Origin: Micrasema longulum
Taxonomy: Eukaryota > Arthropoda > Insecta > Trichoptera > Brachycentridae
Assembly: GCA_022494885.1 (NCBI GenBank)
Contig: JAGVSM010002716.1
Location: forward strand, 124,001-188,000
Direction of reading: 5' to 3'
DNA: 64,000 nt
Shown here in pieces: positions 22,143 through 37,100 of the stretch (positions are counted from its first letter, which is position 1; the number at the start of each line of letters is the position of its first letter). The translations under genes were made by a program, and so were the position numbers. A model generated the notes under the pieces. That model was given only the letters and a program-made list of their open reading frames with translations, was not told the origin of the DNA and did no database searches.

Positions 22143-25100
22143 GTTTCACTTTCATACATAAGTGTTGGGACTAAAACTCCGTTATGCACTGTCAGTTTAG
22201 CTTCGATCGACATATTTTTGTTACTAATCACTGTGCTTAGTGCGTCATTCATTTTGTTGCCCGCATTCACTCTCCTTTCAACATCTTTTTCTACTCTTCC
22301 ATCTCTTGAAAACATGCTTCCCAGATACACAAATTCTTCTACTTGTTCAAGACATTTGTTGTTCACATTTATTATGCCGTCAGTAACCTCACCTCCCCTT
22401 TCAAATACCATCACTTTTGACTTACTTTCGTTCATCGCCAATTAGGCGTATTTTTATGCCAGGTTTATAAGTAAGACCCATCGTTTGTATCAAACGTCTG
22501 TGTCCAGGCGGATATAGAATACAATACAAATCCTCGTAGCGCAGTGGTTGACATTTTCGTCTACCAAGGACATGCGCCGTTGCTTTGTTGAGATAGCCAA
22601 CCGTGAAACTGGCATCGCGGATTCCCGCTAGAAAGTTGCAAGAAAATCCAATAAAGAGTTTTTCTCCATTGATCTTAGTATTCCTTCCATATATTATATA
22701 TCCCGCCTGATGTCAAGTTCTTTATATAGGTGTTATTTGTATAGGTGTTTTTTCAGTGAAATATTTAATAGTACTAGAACTGGTGTCTGAAACGTGTGAC
22801 TGGTCATTTTATTTTCCTTTAACAGATGATCGAGAAACGCAGCATTTAGTTAAACAATGCAGTGGCCTATGCACCATCAGGTGCGGATTTATGATGATGA
22901 TTAATTGATCAACATACCACGTTTTATCAATTGAAATACAACACATTTATCACCAAAATAATGGGTTTCGTGGTGGATTTATCAAATTTAATAAAATGAA
23001 TTGATTCAATAAAAACACGCAGAACCAGCCTGCCAATGGTAATATCAGCAGTAAGAGCAATGTCTTTTTTTAACCCGTTTTCGAATATCGACATCTTTCA
23101 TGTTACTGAAGGAAAGTTCAAAGAGAGGATAGCTTCCTTTAACATACTCGAATTATTTACTTGGTATTTTCATTTCACCATTTTAATTTTTTTTTCTTCA
23201 TATTATGTATGCCTTGAAGTATATATATTTTTTATAATATACCTACATAAACGTATTATACCTACACAAATATCATACCGTAAAATATAAGAAAAATATT
23301 ATTTTAAATGGCATGTCTCTACATTTATGTTTTAACCGTTTTTATAATATTATACAGGGTGTTCTTTAAACCTTGTCACATCCGAAACCACAATGATCAG
23401 TATGGGCAAGAAGACATATTGGCATATTTAAATATACAATTAGAACAAAGATTAAAAAAAAAAAAAAATATAAAAAAACAAATGGTTGCTAACTTCTGCA
23501 GGGAAGAAGTGAGGGGAGCGCGGCGCAGTATTAGATTCCCCCTCCTCCTCGTTTCTCCCCTGCAGAAGTACGCAACCATTTGCTTTTTTTAATATTTTTT
23601 TTTTTTAAATATTTGTTCTAAGAAAAATATTTTAATGCGCCAATATGTCTTCTTGCTCATACTGATCATCGTGGTTTCGGATGTGACATGGTTTAATGAA
23701 CACCCTGTATATATTTTTTTATCATCACTAAACTAAGGTGCGGTGTATAGTGGGTTTTGCATTTAGCTTTAATTGGTGTCCTAGCAAAGAGACGGGTACG
23801 TCTCGAAACCGGTAGACATAAAAAAGCCGGTAATGGCCTTATATACAAATATTTAATAACATTAAGTAAAATGTTTGACCACAAAGTTAATGCTTTAAAT
23901 ATTAACATATTTTGTGTTGATTTGCGTTTTGCAAATCTACTAATGATGCTATTTTTTAAGATAATAAATTTATTGCTCTTAAAAAGGTGAGTAGAAGACT
24001 AATCTACCAGTTTTATGTCAGTTATCACGATGCTCTTGTGACACAAGACTTCTTGACATTATATATACCTCAATAAATACCTCAATTCTATAGTCCTTAA
24101 AATATAGCTTGTTTATAATGACAGCTGTCAAACTAATTTCATTGGTGATGGGAAATAACTGATCACTGATCAAATCGATTTTATCAGTTTTTTCATGCAA
24201 TCATGAATTTCTGTTTCCGAAAATTGATATAAAAACGCAAAAACAAGCCTATTATAGTGTGTTTAACACAATTATTCACAAAAAAGACATTTATACTTTT
24301 TTCATGAACAACATCAAATGAATTAATTTTTTATTCGATCAATTTACATTGATCAATTAGTCCCGTTTCTAACGTTTTTGCAAAATGATGTAACCTTGTA
24401 AGAACGTCGTTAATAATTAGTTTTTTTTTTAGTTTTAAAGCCGATTTTATATATTAATGTTGATTTATGTTTCAAGCATTGTATTAAAAAAATAAATTAA
24501 CACGCCAGATACAAATGATTTTTCGTGTGTCAATATAAATAACTTCTTTGACGTTACTACAAAGTTATGTCGTCACGTTTTCTGACAACTGTCATTCTAA
24601 TCATGTTAAATTTTAAGGACTATAGTGATATATTTATGCACCACTTTGATCTATTAGGTGTCCTATTTGAAAGGTTAAAAGGTAGGCATATGTGTAAATC
24701 AAGTATCTTAAAATATCTTTTTTTTTTCCTCAAATAAGAGAAAAAAGCCCTTACTTGGAGTCGCCACATAGAAGAATAGGAAGGTGATAATTGAAGTCGA
24801 TCCTTGTGAGCTTTTTCATTTTTTTAGAAACAATGTTTTGAATGCAAATCGGTTTATATTTATTTACATTGAGGTCGAACACGTAAACCTGCAACAAAAA
24901 AAACTTATGTACTAAAAAGGTTTTCACAGATATGTTATTTCTGCTACCAAAAGAAAAGAAAAATCTACGAAGAATGATCAGGTTCAGTGCTACAGGAAAT
25001 TGGATATAAAAATATTTCTTACACGCGGTAAAAATTAGAGCTTTTAATTGTACGGCAAAGTTTCACAGAAATGTCTAAAAAACTTTGAACTGCGTCACAA

Positions 25101-28100
25101 GTTCACTCGGAGAAACCAACGATAGTGTTGTGATAGATTTTCAGTTTCCGGGAAGCCACTCATCAATCAGCAGAACTCTCCGACGAGACTTGTGACGTCA
25201 CGTGCGGAGTAATTTCAAAATTCATCACCATCATCATCATCACTCAGCCATTCCTGTCCACAGCTGAATATAAGACTCCCGCACATTCCTTCTTACGTCG
25301 CTGTCCTGGGCCTTTTGCAACCAGCCACGAACAATTCTATCTATATCATCTGACCATTGTGTGGGGGGGGGGGGTCTCCCTCTACTTCGTTTGCCTTTAC
25401 GAGGTCCCCACTCAACTATCCTTTAAGTCCATCTTTAGCCTTTTAATCTGGCAACATGTCCCGCAAATAACTATTTTCTTAGCCAAACTTTCGACTACGT
25501 CCGTTACTACCGATATTTTCTGTATCTCGGTTTTTCTTATACGGTCAGAGAGTTTTATATGTAGCACGGCTCTTTCAATTTTTCTCTGCGCTACTTGAAG
25601 CTTTCTTACAGCCAATTTGGCGAGTGTAAGATTTAAAAAACTCACCGCTCGCTACTGTAAGTGCATGATTATGCAAGATGATGATAAAATTATTATATTA
25701 GTTTGCAATTGAAAAAAACTGAGTGAAAAATCCAGAATAAAGTGTAGCTAGCTGGAAAACGAATATGTATTGAAACAAGAAACTACCCCGACATTATTAT
25801 TTACTGTATACTGCAATGAAAAAAATGAAGTAAAACATAATATAAATATTTTATAGAGAGGCAAAACATTTTTGAGAAGGGAATACGGGGAGTGAAATCC
25901 ATCCTTGTCTACAAACATTTTGATATAATCTAAATAATTGTAGCGTCCATGCATTATTTGTTAGTGTATAGACAGTAATGTGTAGGTGTATTATCCAGTT
26001 TAAGTTGCAAGCGGCGCGTTGCGAGGCAGCCGGCTCTATTCATTTGGGTTTTGCCTTCCTAGTCGGTCACACGTCATCGCTATTTTAATTGTATTGAACT
26101 CTACAGTAAATTGTTTTACGAAGTATAAGAGTTTTCAAAATTAATCTTTAAATTATTTATCGAACCAATCAATTGTGAAAAAAAAATAGTAATATGTATT
26201 TTTTTATTTTTTTAATATTTTCAATATTGAAATATTTTTTAGGTAAAGAATATTATATGTAAGTTCTTTTATTGCAATTTTCTCCGTATGTAAATCGGAA
26301 ACGACTTACTTTTCCATCCGAAGTGCACGCAGCAAAAACAGTGCTCGAGTAAGGGGCCCATTTTACGTCGCCTACACTTGATCCGAGATCAAACATGAAA
26401 AGTGGCTCCCTGAAAAGTGGAAAAATTGAGTAAGGTTAGATAATGTGGATTAATCTCATTCAACTTTAATAAAAAACGGGAGTATTACTTATATATAATA
26501 TGTGACGAACTCACGTTTTTTCATTTAAGTTACATAATAAACTACCACCAATATCTCACATAGTTACATTATGAACTATGACCAATATCTCACATAATTA
26601 CATTATGAACTATGACTAACATCTCACATAGTTTTTCACATTTCTCTTCAAACTGGAAAATTTCCTGAGTTATGGAAAATAAGCCACTTAACACCTATAT
26701 TTAAATCTGGTGATAAGTGTTGTGTATTAAATTAAAGACCCATTTTTATATTATCTCCCATTCCCAAACTATTTGAAAGTATAGTATAAGATAAAATCGT
26801 TGTAAATTTTAAGCATATATACTCCTGCCCAACATGGATTTATGTTAGGACGATCAAAAATAAAATAGATAGCCCCGAACTGTTAACTTTAATAAACTTT
26901 CGTATGCCTATATGGCCAACAAGACTTAATTTTTTGTTTTACAGTCATCATCATAGTACTAACTATTTATTGAATTCACCAATTATTCGCATGCAGCGAC
27001 TTGCAAATCAATACAGTGATGATTTAGATTTATTTTATACCACCTTGCTGATGATCAAGTTCTGTGTTTTGAAAAAGAATTAACAATCAAAAATTTAAAT
27101 AATGATTAGTCCATCACCTTTGTTTAAACTCTTCCCTCTCGTGTGTATAATTAATTTTTAAATTTATTATTTTTTAGTATTAATGTTTATATAATCCATG
27201 AAGTAAATTTTTAACTTTCCCTTTGAAGCACTTTCTTTTTGTTTTTTTCATATAGGTAAATATTTGTATTTGTTACAGATATATTTTTTAATATATAAAT
27301 ACTGTTTACCATTGCATACTTTTCACGTTGTTTTTGTTCTTTTTTTAATATTATGCTATTTTTTGTTGTATTTTTTTTCACTGGTTTTATTGTAATTATG
27401 TAAAAGGTTCGTGGAACCGTAAATAAATATATAAAATTAAAAAAAATAAAAATAGTTACCATATGAACTACGACTAACATCTGACAAACTACTTTTAATT
27501 ACTTATATTATATATGTAAATAAAATCAATATATTGCTGCTCTTACTATAATGTGTCATTAATTTTGAAGATGTTTTTTAAATTGACCTAAATTTATTGT
27601 CTTATATTTCACTTAAAGATTCTTCTCATCGTTTCTTTGAATCCCTTAAAATAAATATGTGTATATTTATGCTTTTCCTTTTTTTTAAAAATTTTATTTT
27701 ATTTTTACATCTGAGCATGTTTTTCATTCTTTATTTCAATTATTAATTTTTAATTACTCTTACAATTTTTTTCATCTTTAACATTATTTCCATTTGTAAA
27801 TACTCACTACAAACCACAAACTTTAAAATATCTTTTTTTCACTTAAATTTTAATTTTTAAACAACTTTCATTTATATTTTTCTTTTTCCTTCTCTTTTTT
27901 ATACTTTCATAATTAACCTTACATATAGCTTTATAATATGGAAACTTTACTGGTCCATTAGAATTAAGTCTAATTGTGTAAAATATTAAACTTTGTAACT
28001 GTACTGTATGTTTCCTGAATAAAAGAAAAAAAAAAGAAAAAAAATAAAAATATTTACATTATAAACTATGACAAATATTTCACATTGTCAAATATGACCA

Positions 28101-31100
28101 AATAGACAAACATTGATCTATAATATATCTCACTCTCGGCCGTCCTCCCAGATCTTGATCCGCCAGTCCCCGGAGCAGGTGGCGAAGATCTTCCCGTCGT
28201 AAGAGTTGTAGTGGATGGCGTGCACCGGCATGGTGTGGGCGCGCATCACGCCCAGGAAGGCGCGCGAGTACGCGCGGCTGCAGCGCAGGACCAGCCCCTC
28301 CTCCGTGCCCACCAGGTACACCTCGGGGTGCAGCGGGTGCGACGTCAGGCACGTGCCGCAACCTGCCGAAGAACAATGAGGAAGTTCAGTGACATCCGAA
28401 ATAGCATTTTTTAACAATTAAAATTGACTGATACCAAAAAAGATATGAACAAAATTAATGAATGTACACTGAGGTAAATTTCAAATAACAAAAGTGAATA
28501 ATGTTATTTCAAATTCAGAAGAAAATAATTCGGGAGTGCCCCAAGGCTCAGTGCTAAGGCCTATATTGTTTCGTCATCGTCATCACGTCCTTTTCCGCAC
28601 CCAGTGGTGCATAGAGTACTGCATTTTAAAATCAAATGTAGCGTATTTTGATTATCTGTTACACAAAGAAAAGGTGATCAGCCATACACTTTAAGTGCCA
28701 TTCCAGGAACAATGAAATATTGCAGTTTAACCAATATTTAAAATTAATATTTCCCCGCCAGGAATTGAAACCAGGACCTCGAAAATGATAGGTAAACGCG
28801 CTAACCATTACACAACGCGGCGTAATATTTCTACTACTACTACTATTTCCCCGTAGGTATAGGCAGAGAGAATGAACCGCCACACCTGTCTATCCTGGCA
28901 TATATTCCTAGCTTCTTCCACATTCACACATCGTGTCATGCATGCCCTTCGAATCTTTCTGCTTTTGACATAACCAGACTAAAGATTTTGGTTTATCTGA
29001 TCATGCCACATCTTCCTTGGTCGTCCTCGTCTCGCGTTACCGTTCATTTTCGCCATACATATTTGTTTTACCATTATTTCTACATGACCAAACCATCTCA
29101 GAGACCCTCTCTTACTTTTATCAATTATACTTGACTCAGATTTACACTCTCGCCTGATTTCATCATTTATAACCCTGTTATACATTGATTTCTCACACAT
29201 TCGTCTAAGATATCGCATTTCAACCGCGTTCACTAGTCTTTCATTCTTCCTCTGCCAGTTCCATGTCTCCCTTCTATACATAAGTATTGGGACTAAAACT
29301 CCGTTTTAAAAATTACTGCGCTTAGTGCTCCGTTCATTATGTTGCCCGCATTCACCCTCCTTTCAACATCTTTTTCTACTCTTCCACCTCTTGAAAACAT
29401 GCTTCCCAGATACACAAATTCTTCTACTTGTTCAAGACATTTGTTATTTACTTTTATTATGCAGTCTTACCTTACTTGCCCGTTAGAATACCATCACTTT
29501 TGACTTACTTTCGTTCATCACCAATTCGCTCTCCAGGCACATACTAGAGACTATTTTTTGGATATCCTCGTTGCTGCTTGCTAACAGAACTGCATCATCT
29601 ATTTTTAGATTAAATTATTTATTTTCGCTCTAATACCTATACGTTCTATCTCTTTCATACAGCTGTCCATCTATAGATTAAACAACCATGGTGACATTAC
29701 ATATCCCTGTTTCATGCCTTTTGATATCGCAAACCAAGGTGTAAATACCCCATTAACTGGTTATATTGTTTATCATATATGACATCGGTGAATCTAAAGA
29801 GGTTTTAGGTGCTTCATGTAAAAAAAAATCATTTTACACTGCTATTGATGCACTAATACAGTGCCTAATGCACCACTAAGGGCGGGTAAGGGATTAATTA
29901 ATAAAAACGATTATATCAAGTTATTGTTGAATGTAATATTACAAACAACGAATTAAAAAAGTTCCATTTAGGTATCCGACCTCTTATAGATTTGATGCTA
30001 GATCCGGGTCCTGGTAATTGCAAAAGAATAGCTGTTGCCGCTAAAAGTTCCCCCGGAAGAACAGTCCAGAATGTTACTCTTCCGTCTCCAGACACAGACC
30101 AGAAGCAGCACTCTCCATCAGCCAAGTCGGGACCCCAGCGAACCTGATGGATGAAACAACCTTCAATGGCAGTAGGAAAGAACATTAATGTGATTTGTGC
30201 TATTTAGTAGATTACGAAAATTATGAGGGGGATATGCTGAACTTTCCAGCCATCTAACTGTGATAAGAAAAAAAAAACAGAATCGAAACTTTGGTTGAAA
30301 AATAATCAAAAGTTAAGTGAACAATAAGATATGTGAAACGCATCAGCACAATCGCGGCGGTCGAACGTTGAAAGACCTCTTGATCAAAACCGTATTTATT
30401 TTATTTTATTTTTCTCATAAAAACAAAACATATTATAGAATTTATGCAACGGTTTTAATATGTCGGTATAAATATATATAAAACCAGCGGACCTGACAGA
30501 CGTTGTTCTGCCCGAACGTTGGCTTGCCTGATATTTATTACCTTGAAAAAATACTTTTGATTGATAAGTAGGTACCAAGGTACTTGTTTATGGTTAAATT
30601 CTAAAACAAAAAATAATTCATTTTCAAATATAGAATTGATTTTGCGAATGTCAAACTCGGCTCTTTTCACCAACAGGGGTGCACTTTATTCATGAATACG
30701 ATTTTCAAAAATGTATTAATGTCAGTTAATATTATTTTAGTATTACCAAAAATACAGTAAAAATAAATAAATGGGAAGAAATTATAAGGAATGTAAGGAA
30801 AGAATCTGATTGGGATCCATAAAAAGCGAATTTTGTTTTTAAACATTAAAAAACAAACTTTTTTTAAACACAAAAAAACAACATCCTTCCTATTTTTTGT
30901 AAATGCATTCTCGTCGAATGCAACCCTGGTAGGTCGATGAAAAAAAGATTTATGCTTATAACTTTTTTTTTACAAATTCGATTGGAAATTTTAATTTTTT
31001 AGAACACGCGCAGCGCAAAAATCAATATTTCGCTGAAAACCGCACTTAAATCGGTTGAGCCGTTTAGGAGAAGTTCAGCGACATCACACGTACAGAAGAA

Positions 31101-34100
31101 TTATATGTATAAAGATGTGTCTCCATTACATCATGAGGATAAAACATTTAATTTTGTAAGTGAAAAATTTTGATAGAAGTTCATTGTAATTTATTATAGA
31201 AATAAAAGACGAGTGATACGTAATCCACAAATTAAGAATATTCAGTGACCGGTTTCATCGCTTTCGCGACATCTTCGAGACTGGTAGATGAAGAAGAAGA
31301 TATCGCGAAAGCGATGAAACCGGTCATTGGATATTCCAAATTTGTGGATTAAAGTATTAACATATTATACACACATACATATATGATTGAGTATGTATAA
31401 TATTTAAATATTTAGGATGATTCTTTTAAAACATCAATAATGAAGTTATTTGTTTACTAAAAATACTAATATATAGTTTAATATATAGTTACTGTTAATA
31501 TGTATTTCATTTCATTGCTATGTAATTATCCTTATTGTTTTAATGCTCTGTTTACCTCTTAAGTATGTTGTAAAAAAAAACAAAAAAAAATTATTAAAAA
31601 AAAAATGTTAAACATAAAAAAAAATTGAATGGTATTCTTAAGAACCAGACTGATGACTGAATATAATATTAATAACGAACTGCATAAAGCAGGCAAAGTT
31701 TTTAAAATCGGAGAAGTTCAAAAAAAGCCTTACGAATAATAAGTAATAAAAAAGTTATACCAATAAATGGTTTTCGAAGACATCAGTTCAGTAAGGGATT
31801 GAGAATTACCCAATAAAGATATTGTTGATGGTAAAATACACAGACCAAAAAGACAAAAAGTGATAAAGCAAAGACCACAAATCACATTTGAATATAATTA
31901 TGAGCCCACCGAGAGCAGGAATGATGTTTTACATTCCCACTTACCTCCCAAACGAGACTGCTGTGTTTTGACTCCACAGTATCACTTTTGTATTGGTGAC
32001 TCTTATCATTGGCAAGTTGCGCATTGTATACACAGACATTCCCATCATAAAGCCCTGAAAATAAGAAAAAAGAAGCAGTCTTTAATACTCATTCTATTGT
32101 GGAGAAAACTAAAATGTAAACGTTGTTTTTAACCTACCTACGACAATCAGGTAGGGGAATTTTTTGTGAATATCGAGACAAATTACAGGAGAATCTGTGA
32201 TCACAGCGTATTCCGGGAATGAAGGATTTTTTATTGTAAAAAGGCAGAGACATCCTTCCTTCTGGTTGTTGATAAAGTCCACTATGGAGAGAAAAAAACA
32301 CAGTTGAAGGAAAACATATTGTTAAATGATTAATATTTATAACCTGCTGAAATACTCCAAACACAAATAAAGAAGAAAACAAATAATGAAATATTATGAA
32401 AAAAATAGACTATGATAATTACAAAATCAGTGGTATGGGTACCCTTAAAATTGCACTCACGTCTAAAAAAGTATCCATTCATTCATTTTTTTTTTATACA
32501 AATACATACATGTTACAAAAAAATACAATAATAACGTATCCTAAACTCTATGAGACCAAGAGCCCTGTGTTGAGTTGGGATACAACATAATGGAAAGTGG
32601 AAGCACGTACATAATTAAATTATAGCAACAAAATATAATTAAATATTATTACATAAACATACTTATATTTCGGGGGCATTTGGACAACACGCTCAAAAGT
32701 ATACAAATCTACGCAATATCTCGCAGCAGTCTCCTGCAATAGTCTCTTCTCTAAGACAAAATCCAGACTTGTACACTTTTGTCTAATTTACAGTACCTTC
32801 ATGAATTGGAACAATGTCTCAGATGGGAAAGTGGGAGGACAACGCAGCATCACTCAGACTACAGAGTATGACTACATATTAAATCCTTAGTTTTGTGGTT
32901 TCACAATTTTTCACCATAAGAACGTAGATCTGTTCTTAAGTTGAAATGAACCTTTCGAGATTATATAAAAAGAGATAAATAAAGAAAGACCGGGAAATAC
33001 GACTAAATATGTATATTATATAATAAGGAGAAAATCCGGATTAAAGTGTTTGATACAAAATGTAGTTACGTGTTCCGTAGGCAACAGCAAAGAGATCATA
33101 GTAATGTGGATTCCAGGCGAGTGCAGTAACGGTGCTTGTGCGCATGCGCTCGTAGGAAAATCTCCAGAGAGGGAGCAATGAGCCATCACCTTCGCGAAAT
33201 TCATCCGAGGGATCTTCCCAATAGCGGTAGTCTTGACCTAAGAGAAGAAATGACATAGAAAGAACGGAAAAACATGTTATTGTAATGGTTTGTTGCGTAT
33301 CATCAAAACAATTGTTTTTACCTATTTCATCGTAGATATTTTGATTCACCAATCTTTCTAGTACTGTCCACCCTTCTTTTATTCTTTGTTGAATTTTTTC
33401 GTCTGCGATTTCCTTATCAGTTTTTTCTTTTAGCTGAGGAATTTTCTTTTTCGTCTGAGTAAAACAGAAAATTATTTTAATAAAATAAACAGTTGAATAA
33501 GGTTTCAGATAAGTTATGTAAATTAATGTACATTACAATATACCTTTTTAGGTTTTTCTCCATCCCTTTCATTTTCTTTTGAATTATAATCTTGGATATA
33601 GTAATCGTATATAATAGATTGTAAAGCGGTTGCAGAAAATGTGGCTCGCGGTGGAGGATAAGTTTGAGTCTCAACCGTCTGAAAACAAATTTGAAATCAT
33701 CACGTCAAATTATTAGTTATCGAGGCGAATCGGTTGGTTGAGTCACATAGTGGATGCCTCTCGTGAGCCTAATTAAACGGTTGCTCGCTTGGATGGACGA
33801 CGAGTGATCTAGCTTTGAGGTGACGTACAAGAGTTGATAGCTAACACAGAATATTAAAAGCTGTTTACCGGCGACGACAATTGACCAATAAAGGAGATGC
33901 CATTTTTCTAATCAAATAAAAACATTCACACTTGCGAAATTTTAACTGTTAGTTAATTTTGTAAATACTCACCCGGCTAGGGTAGCTGGTGGTGAGTGCT
34001 GCTCTTTCACAGAAATTAAATTGGTTGGCAAGTTTTCGGGTGCGTGGAAGGAAAACGACTTTCTCTTCTCCTTCTACTTCAGGTTCCTCTTCAGATGCTT

Positions 34101-37100
34101 CCGCTGCTGGTCCACCTCCCCCAGCATCTTCTTCATCTTTGCCCGCCTCCTCGTCTACTTGTTCTTCTTCTTCTTCAGTCTCTGTTAATTGGTATTAATT
34201 AGGGAGCATTTTGTAATCAATTAAAATTAATTTGAACTAGTGATGCGAAAGTTTTTTTTCCAGAATATTGCATTGTTGCAAATGAAAGCTTTTATTTAGA
34301 GATTATTTTTATTGGAAATACTCTTATCTCTGATTTATCTTTTAAATTTTGAAATCGAACATGACATTGTGTGTGAAAAACATAGCAGTAATTCAAAATT
34401 CATTGGACGCTATGTACTTACCTGAATATCTTTGCCAAATCCAAGTGATACTGGCGCTATAACTGAAGAAAAAACATTAGATTGCCCTGACCTGCTTTTT
34501 CTTCCTCAGCTGCTTGTTCTTCTTCCTCCTCCTCTTCTTCTTCGTCGGTTGATTTCTTGGCTTTGATTTTCTTTGGTCCGGAGTCATCTAAATTCACAGC
34601 ACCTATTCAACAAAATAAGACAATCACAAACTGTGCTAAAATTAAGAATATTTTTTTGAAATGTTTTTTTTCATTCAAGTTCCGTCTTAAGTTTCAGAAT
34701 TAATTTAAAACTGTTAACTTTTTGTATTATATTATTTGTAATCGAAACAATTTATCTGAAAATGGTGGTCAAGTTGTAGTTAAGTCGTGTTTCTATTGCC
34801 GATCATAATATCCCAAGTCTACAGTAATTCCATGACCAGAGTCAATAAATTTCAGTATTTTTTTTTATTTATTTAACTTAAAATTTAAAACTTGAATGGT
34901 TTGTTTTTCTCACCATAACCTGCCGCTATTTGAGCCTTGGCTTCCTCAGACTCCTTCTTAATGGCTGTTCCCTGGAGGTTGAACAGGCAATAGGTTCCCA
35001 CTTCATCAGGAGCTTTGTATACAAATTCTCCCTGGGCAAAACTGTACTCTGCTTCCACAGTTGGTAGAAGTGGGTTTATGGTTGTCAGGGTGCGAGTTAT
35101 CTCAACTTTCAGTTGCTGCCAAAATTAAAGGATTTTAGGGTTCAAAAATAGTTTTTTTTTTCAAAATATTTGTTTAAACAAATTTGAAAAATAGCTATGA
35201 AACTGTCATTTAAAAATGTTGAGGGCAACGAGAATTGTCTTTTCAAGTACACATTTAAAATAAAAATGCCAGATTAAAAGACTTGACCCAAGATTTAAAA
35301 TCGAACTTTAGATTTCCAATTGTTCCAAGAAGCTAAACTTTTGGAAATAAGACAAATATATTGTTTTCAATGTTTGAAATATATATTTAAGAACCAAAAT
35401 GTACGAGTATTTACAAGTAATTCAAATAGATCAAGTCAAAGAAGGAATTGTGTGCTAGATATACCACATTGTAAAACGAGGCCAGCGCAGAGACATGCAT
35501 ATTTTATGGGCCCAAAAATTTTAAATTCTTTTTTTATTGATAATATTTCATTGATTCCAAACTTTCCTTTTTTTAAAATACACGCACTATCCTGGATCTA
35601 AACTAAAGGTATTAACTCTTATTTTCTATGATATATTTTGTTGCCCTTTAATAAAATTTTTATGTTTGGAATTTATTTATGTTTTTTTTATATTTTTCAT
35701 TTTTTTTATTATATTTCCTACTTTAAATTAAAAAGTGCCTTATAATCTTTTACAGAATATTTTCTTTTCTCTTTCTTATATTCCACAAAAATATTATACC
35801 TGTATTTATTATAGGAGCAAAAATTGAATAAAAATTTCTTGTATACCCACGAACAGGCTTTTGTAACTTTTTTTTATTTACTATTTTTACTGTTAATACG
35901 TAATTATCCTTTTTTTTTAATACTCTGTTTTACCTCTTATGTATATTGTTAAAAAATAATAATAAAAAAATAATAAAACAAAGAAGAAACTAGAATGGCA
36001 AAGGTTTTTTTTTGAGTAAATGATGGAATAATGATAAAAAAATGGCGATGGTAAATGGTAATGTGGGAGAAAAATATCAAAAAATGGCTTTAAATCTGGT
36101 CATGTCAAAAGTCAAAAACTTATCATCTAAAAAAGTAGTTTGTGGTAAACCAGCAGAAAAACAAAAAAATATTACCGCTTCAGTTAGCCTTTCTTGGTCG
36201 GGAGGTCTGATGAGGGGTTTGACCACTTTCTGAGCGTCAGGAGATTCCTCAGCGTCTCCTGCACCAGCATTCTTAGGGATTCCTTTCTTTAACTTGTTCT
36301 CCTGATTTCCAATACACGATGCCGAAATGCAGTAAGGTAAAATTATAATTTTTTTAAACAATATAAAGTTTACTAAAAAATATTTACACTAAAAGTCAAA
36401 ATAGTGACAAAATAAAACGGTAAAGAGAATTATTAATAAATAGTTGGATGCTTTCAAGAATCATTTGTATTTTTTTCTCTATTAGGGCCTTTTAAATAAT
36501 GTTATAATACCGGCCGAAATACAAGTTACACAATGTTTTCAAATTAAAATAAAAGAACATACATAAATGTATCTTAAAAACAATAAAACCAAAAAATACG
36601 ATGAAAAAAATCATGTTAAATAATTCATGAAGACAGAATTTAGTTTTTGCTAAGAGCAATGTTTTAAAAATAATTAGCACTGTTTAAAACACAAAAAGTT
36701 TACTGTAGTGTATGTTATAGTGTATATTGAAGCGTAAACAATAAACGAATTAGGTTTTTTAAAATACACATATTTATTTAAAATAACGCAAAAAAATGTC
36801 TAAACAAAATTCAATTTAGTTATAAAAATGCATGCCAAAGAGTGATGTGAAAAGTGAAGTGAATAAAGTGAAATTTTATTAATTTTGAATGGTAAATGTT
36901 TGGAAAACACTGCGTAGAAAAATATTTTTAAAAATGCTGCGATAACACAGCCTGAAGGTTTAAAATACCGAATAAGATAAATTTTAAATTAAAAGATTAT
37001 TATATGGAAATTTCTTAACTGTTAACGACATAACTTTTTTATTTGTAAAAAATAAAACGGTACAATATTTTATTTATTTCTATTTTTTAAAAATATTTAC

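Noticed and set aside
26545..28090. CRISPR-like array
   Set aside because: Units are contiguous tandem copies, spacers are LINE insertions, and the context is a eukaryotic intron.
28080..28414. Pro/Arg-rich ORFs on other frames over 28134-28362
   Set aside because: Shadows of the GC-rich DNAI1 exon 12. The WD-repeat frame is the coding one.
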